Positions 7,564 through 16,491 of a DNA stretch of 34,920 nucleotides are shown here, piece by piece. The position numbers and the translations under genes are program-made. Every line of letters starts with the position of its first letter. Position 1 is the stretch's first letter. The DNA is taken from assembly GCA_035347995.1 (NCBI GenBank), contig DAOPQD010000028.1, positions 1-34,920 on the forward strand, given 5' to 3'. This DNA comes from JAAZNO01 sp012798275. Its GTDB lineage: Bacteria; Chloroflexota; Anaerolineae; B4-G1; SLSP01. The notes under the pieces were generated by a model. That model did not search any database. It saw nothing but the letters and a program-made list of their open reading frames with translations, and was not told where the DNA came from.

Positions 7564-8250
7564 ATGGAAACAAGAAGGACTTTCGACAGAGAACTGCAAT
7601 CGTTGCAGGATGAGATGCTTGCCCTGGGAAGCATGGTGGAAAATGCCCTCATTGAATCGGTGGCGTGCCTCAAACGGCGTGATTTCGAGGGCTCGCATCG
7701 CCTCGTGGCGCAGGATCGTGTGATCAACCGCAAACGTTATGCCATCGAGGAACAGGTGCTCGTGTTGATCGCCACCCGGCAACCCATGGCGAGCGATTTG
7801 CGGATTCTCGCCGCCATTTTGGAGATCGCCGGCGAGCTGGAGCGCATCGGGGACTATGCCAAGGGCATCGGCAAAATCAACCTGCTGATCGGGGATCAAC
7901 CCCTGCTCAAGCCGTTGATTGACGTCCCCATGATGGCGGAGCAAGCGCGTTCGATGTTGCACCGGGCGCTGGATGCCTTCATCCGCCGCGATGTAGAGCT
8001 CGCCCGCGCCATCCCGCAAGAGGATGACCTTGTGGACGCGCTCTATGAGCAAGTCTACCGCGAGCTGCTCACTTACATCATGGAAGATCCCCGCAACATC
8101 GAGCAGGCGAATTATCTGCTCTGGGCCGCGCATAACCTGGAACGCGCCGCCGATCGCGTAACCAATCTCTGTGAGCGGGTGGTCTTCACGGTCACGGGGG
8201 AATTGACTGAGCTGGACGTCAAGAAGGAATCGCAGCTCGACGTGCGGTAG
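7564..8250 (+). CDS. phoU: Phosphate transport regulator PhoU
   Basis: PhoU is a cytoplasmic all-helical protein, 228 residues here, linking Pst occupancy to PhoR and damping phosphate uptake. Two PhoU repeats are visible: about 15-100 (QDEMLALGSMVENAL ... DLRILAAILEIAGELERIGDYAKGI) and about 120-210 (MAEQARSMLHRALDAFIRRD ... NYLLWAAHNLERAADRVTNLCERVVF). The E-x-x-R-x-x-D metal-contact motifs ELERIGD and NLERAAD are both present. ATG 7564 has GAGGTCAGGT upstream; the long frame before it overlaps arsC and is an artefact. A 9-bp direct repeat ATTGAGGTC (7536-7544, 7551-7559) brackets the gap. It is the last gene of the pst cluster. Confidence 0.93.
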   Translation: METRRTFDRELQSLQDEMLALGSMVENALIESVACLKRRDFEGSHRLVAQDRVINRKRYAIEEQVLVLIATRQPMASDLRILAAILEIAGELERIGDYAKGIGKINLLIGDQPLLKPLIDVPMMAEQARSMLHRALDAFIRRDVELARAIPQEDDLVDALYEQVYRELLTYIMEDPRNIEQANYLLWAAHNLERAADRVTNLCERVVFTVTGELTELDVKKESQLDVR

Positions 8251-8300
8251 GAGCAGTTCTCAGAGGCCCGATAGGCCTTTGCAATTCGTAACTTCAGATT

Positions 8301-8330
8301 TCCCTCCCCAGCATTTCTGCTGGGGAGGGA
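8301..8330. terminator. Hairpin between convergent phoU and elp3
   Basis: TCCCTCCCCAGCA (8301-8313) pairs perfectly with TGCTGGGGAGGGA (8318-8330) around a TTTC loop. It lies between the phoU stop and the elp3 stop, where a bidirectional terminator is expected. Neither side carries a classical T run (A-rich to the right, mixed to the left), so efficiency is uncertain. Confidence 0.65.
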
Positions 8331-8350
8331 AAGAAAAATAAAGAAAATTT

Positions 8351-9997
8351 TCACAGCCGCCGGATGGGATACAGATCGCCCGCGACGAAGCCCCGTTCGC
8401 GGTAATAGGGCCGCGTCCCTACCGCCGCAATGACTGCCAGCTCGCGGAACCCAGCCTGACGCGCCAGGTCCGCAGCCAACTCCAGGAGCCGCGTTCCCAG
8501 CCCGCGGTGTTGTTCCCCCGGCCCCCGGCGCCCCAATTCCTGCGCCGGTCCGTACACGTGAACCTCACGGATCATGGCCGCGTCGCGGATCTCCGGGATG
8601 GGGATCTCCACACGCGAAGCGTGGGGCAACGAGAGCCGCAGGAATCCCGCCAGGCGTTCTTCGGGGGTCAGCGCCTGCAGGAAATGCTCCTCGGTGGCGT
8701 CCGTGGCGTATGTCACGTCCTCGATCCGCAGCGCGGCGGCCGATTCCTCCTCCCAGCCGCCAGGCACCTCGGCGCCGTGGCTCTTTTCCCCGCCGGCCCG
8801 CACCTCGCGGCAGCGGATGCACTCGCAGCGCAGACCGCGCGCTTCCATTGCCTGTTGGACCACTTGCCGCAAATTGCTCTTGCGCGTTCCCGCCACGATG
8901 TACGAGGCTGGAATGTCGCGCATCAGGCGGTTGATGCGACAGTAAGGCGGCGTCAGCGCCTTGCACTGCACCAACAGCTCAATCAGCTCCGCTTCCGGAT
9001 AGGGAGCGTACTCGCCCGTTTTCCACAGCTCGTAAAGCGCCGTGCCCTCGATGAGCGCCGTCGGATAGATTTTGAGCTCATCAGGGCGCAGCGCCGGGTC
9101 ATCCCACAGGCGCGCGAAATCGGCGAGGTCGGATTCGACGGTCGCGCCATAGAGATTGGGCATCCAGTGCAGCACGATCTTGAAGCCCGCCAGGCGCAAC
9201 AAGCTGACCGCGCGCTGCGTCTGCGCGAGGGTGTGTCCCCGCTGATTGAGCGCCAGCACGCGATCGTCGAGGCTCTGCGCGCCGAGTTGCACCTTGGTCA
9301 CGCCGCTTTGACGCAGCGTCAACAGCGCCGCCGGCGTGATGAAATCCGGCCGGGTCTCGATGACCAGCCCCACATTGCGGTGCGGCGCCTCCTCGTTGCG
9401 CGACAACGCCTCTTGCAGCGTCGCGGATTCCGTCGTGTTCAGCGCGTCGAAACAGCGGCGGAGGAACCATTCCTGATATTCCGGGGGATAACATGACCAG
9501 GTTCCGCCGAGGATCAACAATTCTACCTTGTCCACGGGATGCCCGATGGCGGTGAGCGCCTGAATCCGCCCGGCGGTCTGAGCGTACGGATCGTAGCCGT
9601 ATTGGAGGGCGCGCAACACGCCAGGCTCACCATCAAGGTAGCTCTTCGGCGCTTCTTGCTGCGCCGGGCAGAAGATGCACTTTCCGGGACAGGGAAAAGG
9701 CTCGGTGAGCACGGCGACCGGCGCCACGCCGGAGATCGTCCGCACCGGGCGGCCGCGCAGTCGGCGCTCCAAATCGGCGCGGGGCTGCAACGTCCCCTCG
9801 GTCACCAGCTGCCGATACGCCTCCAGCAATTGGGACTTGGCATAAGTCCCCGTTGGGCTGGAATACCGCCGCAGAATGTTGGAGTAGTCCTCCGCGTCTT
9901 GCGGCAAGGCCGCAATCGCATGGAGGATGTGAAGCACGCGCTCCCGCTCTTCGGGGGACGCCAGATCCAGTTTTGGGGGGACGCCACCTTTTACCAT
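8351..9997 (-). CDS. elp3: Elp3-family tRNA wobble-uridine modification enzyme (radical SAM + GNAT)
   Basis: Elp3 starts the carboxymethylation of carbon 5 of U34 in tRNA. This 548-residue protein has the whole architecture: an N-terminal tRNA-binding region (about 1-90), a radical-SAM domain with the [4Fe-4S] motif CX3CX2C at Cys103, Cys107 and Cys110 (CPGKCIFC), Elp3-typical YDPYAQ, ELLILGGTWSCYPPEYQEWF, GLVIETRPD, VQLGAQSLDDRVL and KIYPTALIEGTALYELW, then a Cys-rich segment (CECIRCREV, about 393-401) and a C-terminal GNAT lysine-acetyltransferase domain (about 455-548, RGLGTRLLELAADLARQAGF and GTRPYYRERGF). Chloroflexota are known to have single-subunit Elp3 (Dehalococcoides mccartyi). ATG 9997 is 7 nt after a TATAAT box, so the mRNA is probably leaderless. 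It diverges from a Trm9-like methyltransferase gene. Confidence 0.93.
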   Translation of the reverse strand: MVKGGVPPKLDLASPEERERVLHILHAIAALPQDAEDYSNILRRYSSPTGTYAKSQLLEAYRQLVTEGTLQPRADLERRLRGRPVRTISGVAPVAVLTEPFPCPGKCIFCPAQQEAPKSYLDGEPGVLRALQYGYDPYAQTAGRIQALTAIGHPVDKVELLILGGTWSCYPPEYQEWFLRRCFDALNTTESATLQEALSRNEEAPHRNVGLVIETRPDFITPAALLTLRQSGVTKVQLGAQSLDDRVLALNQRGHTLAQTQRAVSLLRLAGFKIVLHWMPNLYGATVESDLADFARLWDDPALRPDELKIYPTALIEGTALYELWKTGEYAPYPEAELIELLVQCKALTPPYCRINRLMRDIPASYIVAGTRKSNLRQVVQQAMEARGLRCECIRCREVRAGGEKSHGAEVPGGWEEESAAALRIEDVTYATDATEEHFLQALTPEERLAGFLRLSLPHASRVEIPIPEIRDAAMIREVHVYGPAQELGRRGPGEQHRGLGTRLLELAADLARQAGFRELAVIAAVGTRPYYRERGFVAGDLYPIRRL

Positions 9998-10004
9998 GGG
10001 GCTT

Positions 10005-10016
10005 ATTATAACTCAA
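10005..10016 (-). promoter_or_regulatory. Leaderless extended -10 promoter of elp3
   Basis: On the minus strand the 12-mer TTGAGTTATAAT is followed by 7 nt (AAGCCCC) and then the elp3 ATG, so transcription should start at or next to the start codon. The same 12-mer precedes the leader ORF before the YibE/F gene (30354-30365), also followed by a C-rich spacer and ATG. No good -35 hexamer is seen at the normal distance. Confidence 0.7.
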
Positions 10017-10085
10017 ACGCGGCATTCTTCCGCGGCATTCTTCCAGGGTCTGGGATGCGCCCTTTTCAATTGCGCGCTTCTCGCA

Positions 10086-10091
10086 TATAAT
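10086..10091 (+). promoter_or_regulatory. Leaderless -10 of the methyltransferase gene
   Basis: A perfect TATAAT lies 6 nt (ACTTAC) before ATG 10098, the distance expected between -10 and the transcription start. TTTTCA at 10063-10068 could be a weak -35 with a 17-bp spacer. There is no Shine-Dalgarno, consistent with a leaderless mRNA. Confidence 0.65.
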
Positions 10092-10097
10092 ACTTAC

Positions 10098-10817
10098 ATG
10101 CAATATAAAGTCATAAAACAGCTCAACGATTTGAATCATAATTTCTACGACCGCTTTGCAGAGAGTTTTGCCGACTCCCGCGGCGGCAACGAACCGGGCA
10201 TGGAACGGGCGCTTGCGGGAATTGCGCCGGGCAGCCGGGTGCTGGAGCTCGGGTGTGCCCAGGGACGCTTTGTGCGACGGCTTCCGCCTGGGTGCGACTA
10301 TGTCGGGCTCGATTTTTCGGCGCCGCTGATAGCCCGCGCGGCAGCGGAACCTTCACCGGCGTCGGCGCGCTTCATCGTCGCCGATCTCATGGCCGACGAC
10401 TGGCCAGCGCAGCTCGACCCACCCTATGACGTTATCCTTGCGCGAGCGGTGCTGCATCACATTCCGGGATATAATCACCGCCTGCGCGTGCTCCGACAGG
10501 CGGCCGCACTACTGACACTGACCCCGACCGGATGGATCCTCATGGCGAACTGGCAATTCTTGAACGTCGAGCGCTTTCGCGTCCGCCTGCAGCCCTGGGA
10601 GAGCCTCGGCCTGAGTGAGGCGGACGTCGAACCGGGCGACTGCCTGCTCGACTGGCGGCGGGAGGGATGGGGACTGCGCTACGTGCATCACCTCGGCGCG
10701 GAGGAAACGGAACTTTTGGCGTCTGACGCCGGTCTGAAGATTGTGGACCGCTATACCGCCGATGGACGCGAAGGAAATCTCACCCTGTACACGGTGATGA
10801 CGAGGCAACTGCAATGA
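10098..10817 (+). CDS. Trm9-like SAM-dependent methyltransferase
   Basis: This is a class I SAM methyltransferase of 239 residues. Motif I is VLELGCAQG (48-56); the acidic end of strand 2 is YVGLDFS (68-74); motif IV region VILARAVLHHIPG (112-124). The N-terminus LNDLNHNFYDRFAESFADSR and the C-terminus, EPGDCLLDW then LRYVHHLGAEETELLASDAGL then GNLTLYTV, follow the layout of yeast Trm9 and ABH8 (VYDKIASHFSNTR; then VPW; then YRYYHLYREGEL), which methylate cm5U34 to mcm5U34. Position supports this: it diverges from elp3, whose product is the precursor of that modification. The start at 10098 is set by the leaderless promoter; the open frame upstream to 9996 runs through it. Substrate is inferred; a generic type-11 methyltransferase remains possible. 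Confidence 0.8.
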   Translation: MQYKVIKQLNDLNHNFYDRFAESFADSRGGNEPGMERALAGIAPGSRVLELGCAQGRFVRRLPPGCDYVGLDFSAPLIARAAAEPSPASARFIVADLMADDWPAQLDPPYDVILARAVLHHIPGYNHRLRVLRQAAALLTLTPTGWILMANWQFLNVERFRVRLQPWESLGLSEADVEPGDCLLDWRREGWGLRYVHHLGAEETELLASDAGLKIVDRYTADGREGNLTLYTVMTRQLQ

Positions 10818-11294
10818 GCAAACAGGGCACAACGTTCAATCTCCGGTCCTTGCAACGCCGAATCGCATGGATCATTGGCCTGATAGGCCTGGCGCTCAGT
10901 GGCTGTGCGCCAGATCAGACGCCCCCCCACAGCCGTGGCCGCCGTCCCCCTGGGCGCCGAAGTCACTCCGACGCCCGCCGAGAAGGCGACACCTTCCATG
11001 TCGGCGATGTTGTCGTTGCTCATCACCCCCGCGGTCGCCAAACCCGGCGAGACCATCTCGATTCACGGCGACGGCTTTCAGCCCGAAGAACCCATCATGG
11101 TCGTGGTGCGGATTGCCGAAGCCTCGTATCTCTATGGCGCCCAGGCAACGGAAAACGGGGACTACGCGCAGGAGATCATGCTGTTCGACACACTCCCGCT
11201 GGGGTCCTCCGTCATCATCGAGGCCAGAGGGCACGAAAGCGGCTGGCAACTCCAGGGCGTGATGCAAATAGCAGCGCAACCATCAGGCAATTAG
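10814..11294 (+). pseudogene. Small lipoprotein gene, frameshifted at a C7 run
   Basis: The reading starts at ATG 10814, overlapping the methyltransferase stop by 4 nt (ATGA). Its first 35 or so codons encode a lipoprotein signal peptide ending LALSGC (Cys31). At the run of seven C (10922-10928) the sensible frame moves by +1: the rest, from about 10929 to TAG 11292-11294, lies in the next frame (TAVAAVPLGAEVTPTPAEK, then SLLITPAVAKPGETISIHG, then GDGFQPEEPIMVVVRIAEA). One C fewer would give an intact lipoprotein of about 159 residues with a Thr/Pro linker and one IPT/TIG-like beta-sandwich. A homopolymer sequencing error, a real mutation or a slippage switch would all look like this. Function unknown; probably surface-exposed. 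Confidence 0.75.
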
Positions 11295-11313
11295 CGGCAG
11301 GACTGACGCGATC

Positions 11314-14300
11314 CTACCTCACCACTCTGTACAAGCGCGCGCCGTCGTGATCGTAGACGACCTCAAGCCATCCCCATGCGACCAGCGTGTCGAACTTCGC
11401 CAGGCCCTCTGGAGCCATGAGCAGCCGTTCGTAGGGCGTCAACACCACATAGGCGGCTTTATACCGCTGTAGAATCGTCCACGCGGTCTGTGGATCCGGG
11501 GTGTCGTAAAAAGCTCGCACGTCCGCCTGCCGCGCTTCGACCGTCCCCGCCGGCAGTTCCATGAGCTGCTGCACTTGATGCCAGCGCCATCCCACGACCG
11601 AGGGCAAGCCGGTGTAGATGCTGACCCGATTGCCCCAGGTGATGTATTCCACCGCGGCGTTCATCTCCATGAGGGTCGGCGAACCCGGAATGTTGTCTTG
11701 CAACCAGCGGATGAGCGCGTAATCGGGGGCGAGGGAGAGGGAAGCACCGTTCTCATAATGCTGGACAAACGCCAGAGACGCCGCGCCATCGAGTGTGTGC
11801 GGCGCATCCTTCACCCAACGATCCTGGAGCTTCGCCGGAATGGCAAAGGCGGGATAAAGCGCGCTCAACACCAGCAGTAACAACAGCGCGCTGAGGATGA
11901 CATCCCCTAACCACAGCCGTTTGCCGCTGACCCATGGGGCAAACCGCGTGTCGGCGGCGTCCTTGCCGCTCCATAAAAACGTCCACACGCGCTCCTGAGC
12001 CACCGCCGCGGTGATGGCGAACAGCATCCACACCTGCATGTACGGCTTGAAGACCGTGTTCATGCGCCCCAGGTCGCCCTTGAGCACGAACATCTCCACT
12101 ACCAGGGTGATCGTCAGAGCAGTTCCCACCCAGAACCAGAAGGTGCGCCACTGAGGTCGCTGCTCAGGCGCCAGGACCAACAACGCAGCCATCACGCCGA
12201 GCGGAACGACGATCCAGGCAATTTTCACACCCACAAACAGCAAGGTCAACGTGAGCAACAACACGCCGGCACCTACTACCAGGAATTCGACGTGCAGGGA
12301 TTCCCCCAGACGTCGGTGTAGCCGCTGTATCATCACCCGTCCCTGCGCGAGGGCGAGCACCAGCAGAGGCACCACGAATTGCCCATGGATGAGGAAGTAT
12401 TCGCCCGGCAGGCTGCGCCGTCCCCGCCAGATTTCCACGGCGCCATACGCGGCCACGTAATTGGCACTGAAAGGCCGGAAGAGCAACGTCGAGAAAGCTC
12501 CTATCGCCACGGGAATGGCGAGCTGATAGAACGGGAATCGAGTTTTGGTTTTCTCTGAGGCGTCCGACGTCGCTCCCGGCGCCAGCAGCGGCAGCAATGA
12601 CCCCGCGGCCATCAACAGCAAATAGGTCGGATAGTCCCAGGTGTTGGTTGCCTGCAGCGCGCCGGCCGTGAGTCCGGCGAGGACGATGAGCGGCAACGAC
12701 TGCCGGAAGAAGCGCCACGCGGCTAAATGCAGCGGGAGGGTGCGCGCGGGCCATTTCGGCGCGCGGCTCAGCCCCCATTGCAGGGCGATGCCCAACGCAA
12801 CCTGCGTGAGGGGCAACGAGATCGCGTGCGCGTGCAGATCGCCGTAGAGGAAGGTGAAGAGCGGGAATTCGGTGATCGGCCCCGCGCCTTCACCCGGTCC
12901 TGCCGGCATGATGCGGGTCGCGTTCCAGTACCACCACTCCTGACGGAAGGGAAGCGTCTGCCCCTCTACCACAACTTTCCAGAAGCCTGCCGCCGCGGAG
13001 ACCAGCAGCTGGTATCCCGGAATGAGGCTTGTGAATTGCACGTTCCCCACTTCAGCCAGGCCTTTCAGCAGCAACTGGATCTCCCCCAGGTTGCCGAGGA
13101 GCACCGTCAGGACTACTGCCCACAGCCCCGCGCGCCGGCCCCGTCGCGCCCCTTCTGGCGAGGCCCCCTCCCCTCCCGACGCGAGGTTGGCCGCGAGCGT
13201 GTAAGCGCCGACGCCCGTCATGGCGAACAGCGTCGGAATTGCCAGGTTGTAGGCCAGCGTCGGGACGATGCCCGTGGCTTTGATCACCGAGCCGATGAGT
13301 ACAAAGCCGAAGTAGTAATAGTTCATTTCCGCGCCCGCAAACCAGGGATCATAGGGCGGAAACCAGCTCGATTTGATGACGGCGTTCAGGTAGGCCAGGT
13401 CCATGGGCTTTTCGCCGCCCGTCACGAGATGGTAAAAATCTGGATTGCCATAGCGGACCAACACCCAGCCCAGATACAGGACCGCGAAAACCAGTTCGAT
13501 GCGCACGAGGTCGCGCCAGCGCTGCTGCAAAAAATCATGAATGGAGGGCCAATGTCTGCGAGTAAACCATGCGGTGGCCAGGGCCCACAACAGCGCCAGA
13601 GCCCACAGCAGCAGTTGCGTGTGTTGCACCACGCGCAGGGAGGCTAATAACCACGCCGGATAAGCCCATAGCAAGATGCCCAACATCCGTGCCAGGCCAT
13701 ACCCGCGATCGCGCAACGCGGGAAAGAGGACGATCATCCAGGGGAATGCCAGCCAGGCCAGCAGGGCGAGCATCAGCCACCAGAAAAATACTGCCAGCGC
13801 GGGATAGCGGTTCTGCACCGCCGTCCGGTCGAACATCTCCGACCATGTGCCGCCGCTTTCCTGGACCGCGCGCGTTTCCTCATCCATCAGCAGGGAGACG
13901 CCCTTCGTCGCCTGCTTGGGCGTCATCCAGATCGCTTTTTCGGTCAACGAGAGCGGCAGCAGCGCTTCGGCGCGTTCGCGCGAGTAAGCGTCGGTCTTGG
14001 CAAAAATCAGCACGCGCGGATGGTCGTAGACGCTGAACGCCTCCTCCGCCACAGGATAGGGAATCGAGCAGGAGCGCGCGGTCGTGTAGCGCGCGGCCGG
14101 GACCCCGAACGGCGCCTCCTGATCCTCGAACTGACATGCGCCCAACGCGGGGAAGGAGACAAATTCCGCGACCGGCTCGAAGCCCAGACTGCCATCGAAG
14201 AGCGCCTGGTAGTACGCTACCGTGAGCGGATAGCGCTGCGGCAATCGCGCGATCGAGCCGTAAAGGCGATTGCTGGAAAGGACGATGTAATCTACCTCTT

Positions 14301-16284
14301 CGAGCCAGGTGTGCAACAGTTCCCACTTGGCGGCGTCGTCGTTGTTGTAGAGCTGCATCGTCGAATCGCTGCTAGAGGACAGCCCTTTGTACCAGTCGTA
14401 GAACGGGTCCTTGCCGTCAATGCGCACCGGCATGGCGTCGTCCCAATGCTCATTGCCCAGCACCGACGTCCCCAAAGTGATCGGCGCCCCCCCTGTGAGG
14501 CGGAGGCGCACATAAGCGCGGGCGCCAGCCTGGAGCTGCAGCGGCGGCAGGGCCACCGTGAGCTTCGCAGGGGAGCTGCCATCCGCCTCAAGTGTGATTT
14601 CCTGCTGCGTGTGCACGGCGAGGAAGTCGGGGTCGGTCGCCAACGTCACTTCGAGCCGCACGTCGCGCTGAGGATCGCTCAACTGGACTTTGTTGAGCGT
14701 GAGAGTATTGACGGTTCCGGCGACGTCCATGGTGAAGGGCAGCTGCAGTGGGCGCCCTTCCTGATAGAGGATGGCGTTTGGCTGCACCGGCACCTGGATC
14801 TGGAGGCCTTCCTGGGTGCGGACAGTCACGGCGGTGGGAATGTTTTCGAACATCCAGCGGGAAGCTTCCACGCGCGTGAAAGGCCGGACGTAAATCTGCA
14901 TGAACGCCGCCGCCCAGACGAGAGTGCCGATCAGCACGCCCCATGGCGCCGCGCGGCAGAGCGCCAGCAAAGCGCGCTGCCAGCCATGCGTCGCCTTAGG
15001 CCAGGTCTGACGCGCCCAGGTTGCGAGGTGAATCAGTCCCCACGCGGCGAAAAGCGTGAATACCGGATAGAGCGGCAGCAGATAGCGCATGGATTTGACC
15101 CACTGCACTGCCTGGTAGAGGAAAAAGAGAGTGCCCCAGAGCCACGGTAAGGCCACGTCCAGCCGTTTCTCGCGCCAGCAGGCTCGCAGCATGAATCCCC
15201 ACCCGCCCCAGGCAGCCAGTCCCAGGGGCAATCCCAGCCCCCAGAAAACCATGTTGACCCAGGGGAAGACGATGGGCGTGCGCGCCGTCCATTGATGCCC
15301 CGGCGGCGAGTCAATTTCACCGCTCACCAGCTGCTGAATGTATTTCATCGTGTTGAGCCACGAAGGCGACAGGCGCACATTCCAGAAGCCCGGCCCACTG
15401 AAGGCGTAGGGTTGGGCGATGCGAAATGCCAGCGCGGCGAGCAGGCCCGATCCCACAACGAAGGCCAGCATGGTTATCGTGTCAGGCTGGAGCCGCAACC
15501 GCGCGCCGGAATCGGTCTTTTCCCAACGCAACAGGCCGGCGAAGCCCACCATCCCTGCGACGGGCCAGGTGCTGATCTTGCACGCTACTGCCAGCCCGGT
15601 CGTGATGCCGGCGAGAAGCAAGACCCATCGCCGGCGCGGAGCCATGGCCATCACGGCGAAAAAGAGAGTCCAGGTGACAAAAACCGCCGCGAAGCTATCC
15701 ACCACGAAGAAATGGGCGTGCTGGATGGGCAACACGGCAAAGGCGTAGAGCGCGCCTGCCAGCAGCGCCGTGCTCTCGCCGAATAAGCGCCGCGCCAGCA
15801 GGACCAGCGCCACCAACGTCAGGAGGTCCGCAAGCGTCGAGAGGTAGCGTCCCACAAGGTGAACGCCGCCATAGCCGGTGTACTGGCCGGGATAGCAGGG
15901 CTGTTGAGCATCAAAGAGCAGGCCGCGGACCAGCGCGGGGAGCCACACCGGGGTCTCGCCGCAGGCGCGGTCCAGCCAGGAGCCGGCCGCGCGCGCGGCA
16001 AATAACGGCAAAGTGCCGTAAACGTAACCGCTAAAGCCCCGGTTTTCGGGATTCAGCGGGGAGGTGGAAGTGTCCCAGTACTGCGATAACGAGGGGGGAA
16101 AATCCAGCGCCGCCGTGACCATGGTCAGGTAGCGCTCATCAGGATGTAAATGGGTGCCCTCATCCCAATCGAGTTTGTAGATGCGTACCCACCCTGCAGC
16201 GCAAAGGATCAAGGCCAGCAACAGAAGAAAGACGCCGTGTGTGATTGGCCGGGATTGCCGTTTAGGTTGCCGTTCTGATTGCAT
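11314..16284 (-). CDS. Giant GT39-like/DUF2298 (Chlor_Arch_YYY) polytopic membrane protein
   Basis: This is a 1,656-residue integral membrane protein made of two glycosyltransferase-C-like halves. The N-terminal half (about 1-450) resembles PMT/GT39 family proteins: a first helix, then the acidic loop LDWDEGTHLHPDERYL (38-53) where GT-C enzymes place the catalytic aspartate, then many hydrophobic helices. A mainly extracytoplasmic stretch (about 460-820) follows. The C-terminal half (about 900-1656) carries DUF2298 hallmarks such as DPWFAGAEMNYYYFGFVLIG, LYGDLHAHAISLPLTQ and TRFPFYQLA. Such proteins are frequent in Chloroflexota and Archaea and are thought to transfer sugars from lipid-linked donors to envelope acceptors, but the reaction is unproven. 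TACAAT 7 nt before ATG 16284 implies a leaderless mRNA. It is convergent with the lipoprotein gene, 19 bp away. Confidence 0.88.
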   Translation of the reverse strand: MQSERQPKRQSRPITHGVFLLLLALILCAAGWVRIYKLDWDEGTHLHPDERYLTMVTAALDFPPSLSQYWDTSTSPLNPENRGFSGYVYGTLPLFAARAAGSWLDRACGETPVWLPALVRGLLFDAQQPCYPGQYTGYGGVHLVGRYLSTLADLLTLVALVLLARRLFGESTALLAGALYAFAVLPIQHAHFFVVDSFAAVFVTWTLFFAVMAMAPRRRWVLLLAGITTGLAVACKISTWPVAGMVGFAGLLRWEKTDSGARLRLQPDTITMLAFVVGSGLLAALAFRIAQPYAFSGPGFWNVRLSPSWLNTMKYIQQLVSGEIDSPPGHQWTARTPIVFPWVNMVFWGLGLPLGLAAWGGWGFMLRACWREKRLDVALPWLWGTLFFLYQAVQWVKSMRYLLPLYPVFTLFAAWGLIHLATWARQTWPKATHGWQRALLALCRAAPWGVLIGTLVWAAAFMQIYVRPFTRVEASRWMFENIPTAVTVRTQEGLQIQVPVQPNAILYQEGRPLQLPFTMDVAGTVNTLTLNKVQLSDPQRDVRLEVTLATDPDFLAVHTQQEITLEADGSSPAKLTVALPPLQLQAGARAYVRLRLTGGAPITLGTSVLGNEHWDDAMPVRIDGKDPFYDWYKGLSSSSDSTMQLYNNDDAAKWELLHTWLEEVDYIVLSSNRLYGSIARLPQRYPLTVAYYQALFDGSLGFEPVAEFVSFPALGACQFEDQEAPFGVPAARYTTARSCSIPYPVAEEAFSVYDHPRVLIFAKTDAYSRERAEALLPLSLTEKAIWMTPKQATKGVSLLMDEETRAVQESGGTWSEMFDRTAVQNRYPALAVFFWWLMLALLAWLAFPWMIVLFPALRDRGYGLARMLGILLWAYPAWLLASLRVVQHTQLLLWALALLWALATAWFTRRHWPSIHDFLQQRWRDLVRIELVFAVLYLGWVLVRYGNPDFYHLVTGGEKPMDLAYLNAVIKSSWFPPYDPWFAGAEMNYYYFGFVLIGSVIKATGIVPTLAYNLAIPTLFAMTGVGAYTLAANLASGGEGASPEGARRGRRAGLWAVVLTVLLGNLGEIQLLLKGLAEVGNVQFTSLIPGYQLLVSAAAGFWKVVVEGQTLPFRQEWWYWNATRIMPAGPGEGAGPITEFPLFTFLYGDLHAHAISLPLTQVALGIALQWGLSRAPKWPARTLPLHLAAWRFFRQSLPLIVLAGLTAGALQATNTWDYPTYLLLMAAGSLLPLLAPGATSDASEKTKTRFPFYQLAIPVAIGAFSTLLFRPFSANYVAAYGAVEIWRGRRSLPGEYFLIHGQFVVPLLVLALAQGRVMIQRLHRRLGESLHVEFLVVGAGVLLLTLTLLFVGVKIAWIVVPLGVMAALLVLAPEQRPQWRTFWFWVGTALTITLVVEMFVLKGDLGRMNTVFKPYMQVWMLFAITAAVAQERVWTFLWSGKDAADTRFAPWVSGKRLWLGDVILSALLLLLVLSALYPAFAIPAKLQDRWVKDAPHTLDGAASLAFVQHYENGASLSLAPDYALIRWLQDNIPGSPTLMEMNAAVEYITWGNRVSIYTGLPSVVGWRWHQVQQLMELPAGTVEARQADVRAFYDTPDPQTAWTILQRYKAAYVVLTPYERLLMAPEGLAKFDTLVAWGWLEVVYDHDGARLYRVVR

Positions 16285-16291
16285 GGGAGCG

Positions 16292-16297
16292 ATTGTA
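16292..16297 (-). promoter_or_regulatory. Leaderless -10 of the GT39/DUF2298 gene
   Basis: On the minus strand, GCATTACAAT is followed by 7 nt (CGCTCCC) and ATG 16284. This is the same -10-to-ATG distance as at elp3. No Shine-Dalgarno is present. The rest of the 250-bp gap 16285-16535 holds only the terminator at 16492-16514 and no supported gene. Confidence 0.6.
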
Positions 16298-16491
16298 ATG
16301 CGAAGAAGGGGAAAGACAAGCCCACTGGAGGGTCTCTATGCTATGAATTGTGGCAATCGGCGCAGAGGTAGAGAGGAACCAGTTGCGCGCAAACAATTTC
16401 GCATAGCCTTTTCTTTTTTTCTGGAATATAGATTTTCTAGGTTGAGATTGCATAGCGGTTTATGACTACGCGAAGCGCTACCCCCTGAAAA

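Noticed and set aside
10899..11294. Independent 131-residue ORF starting at ATG 10899
   Set aside because: The first codons before the C7 run are the signal-peptide region read in the wrong frame; the frameshifted lipoprotein explains both halves better.
16341..16436. Minus-strand run of 31 codons ending LVPLYLCADCHNS with a CXXCH heme-like motif
   Set aside because: It is bounded by stops and has no start codon; too short to distinguish from chance, though it could be a remnant of a lost gene.
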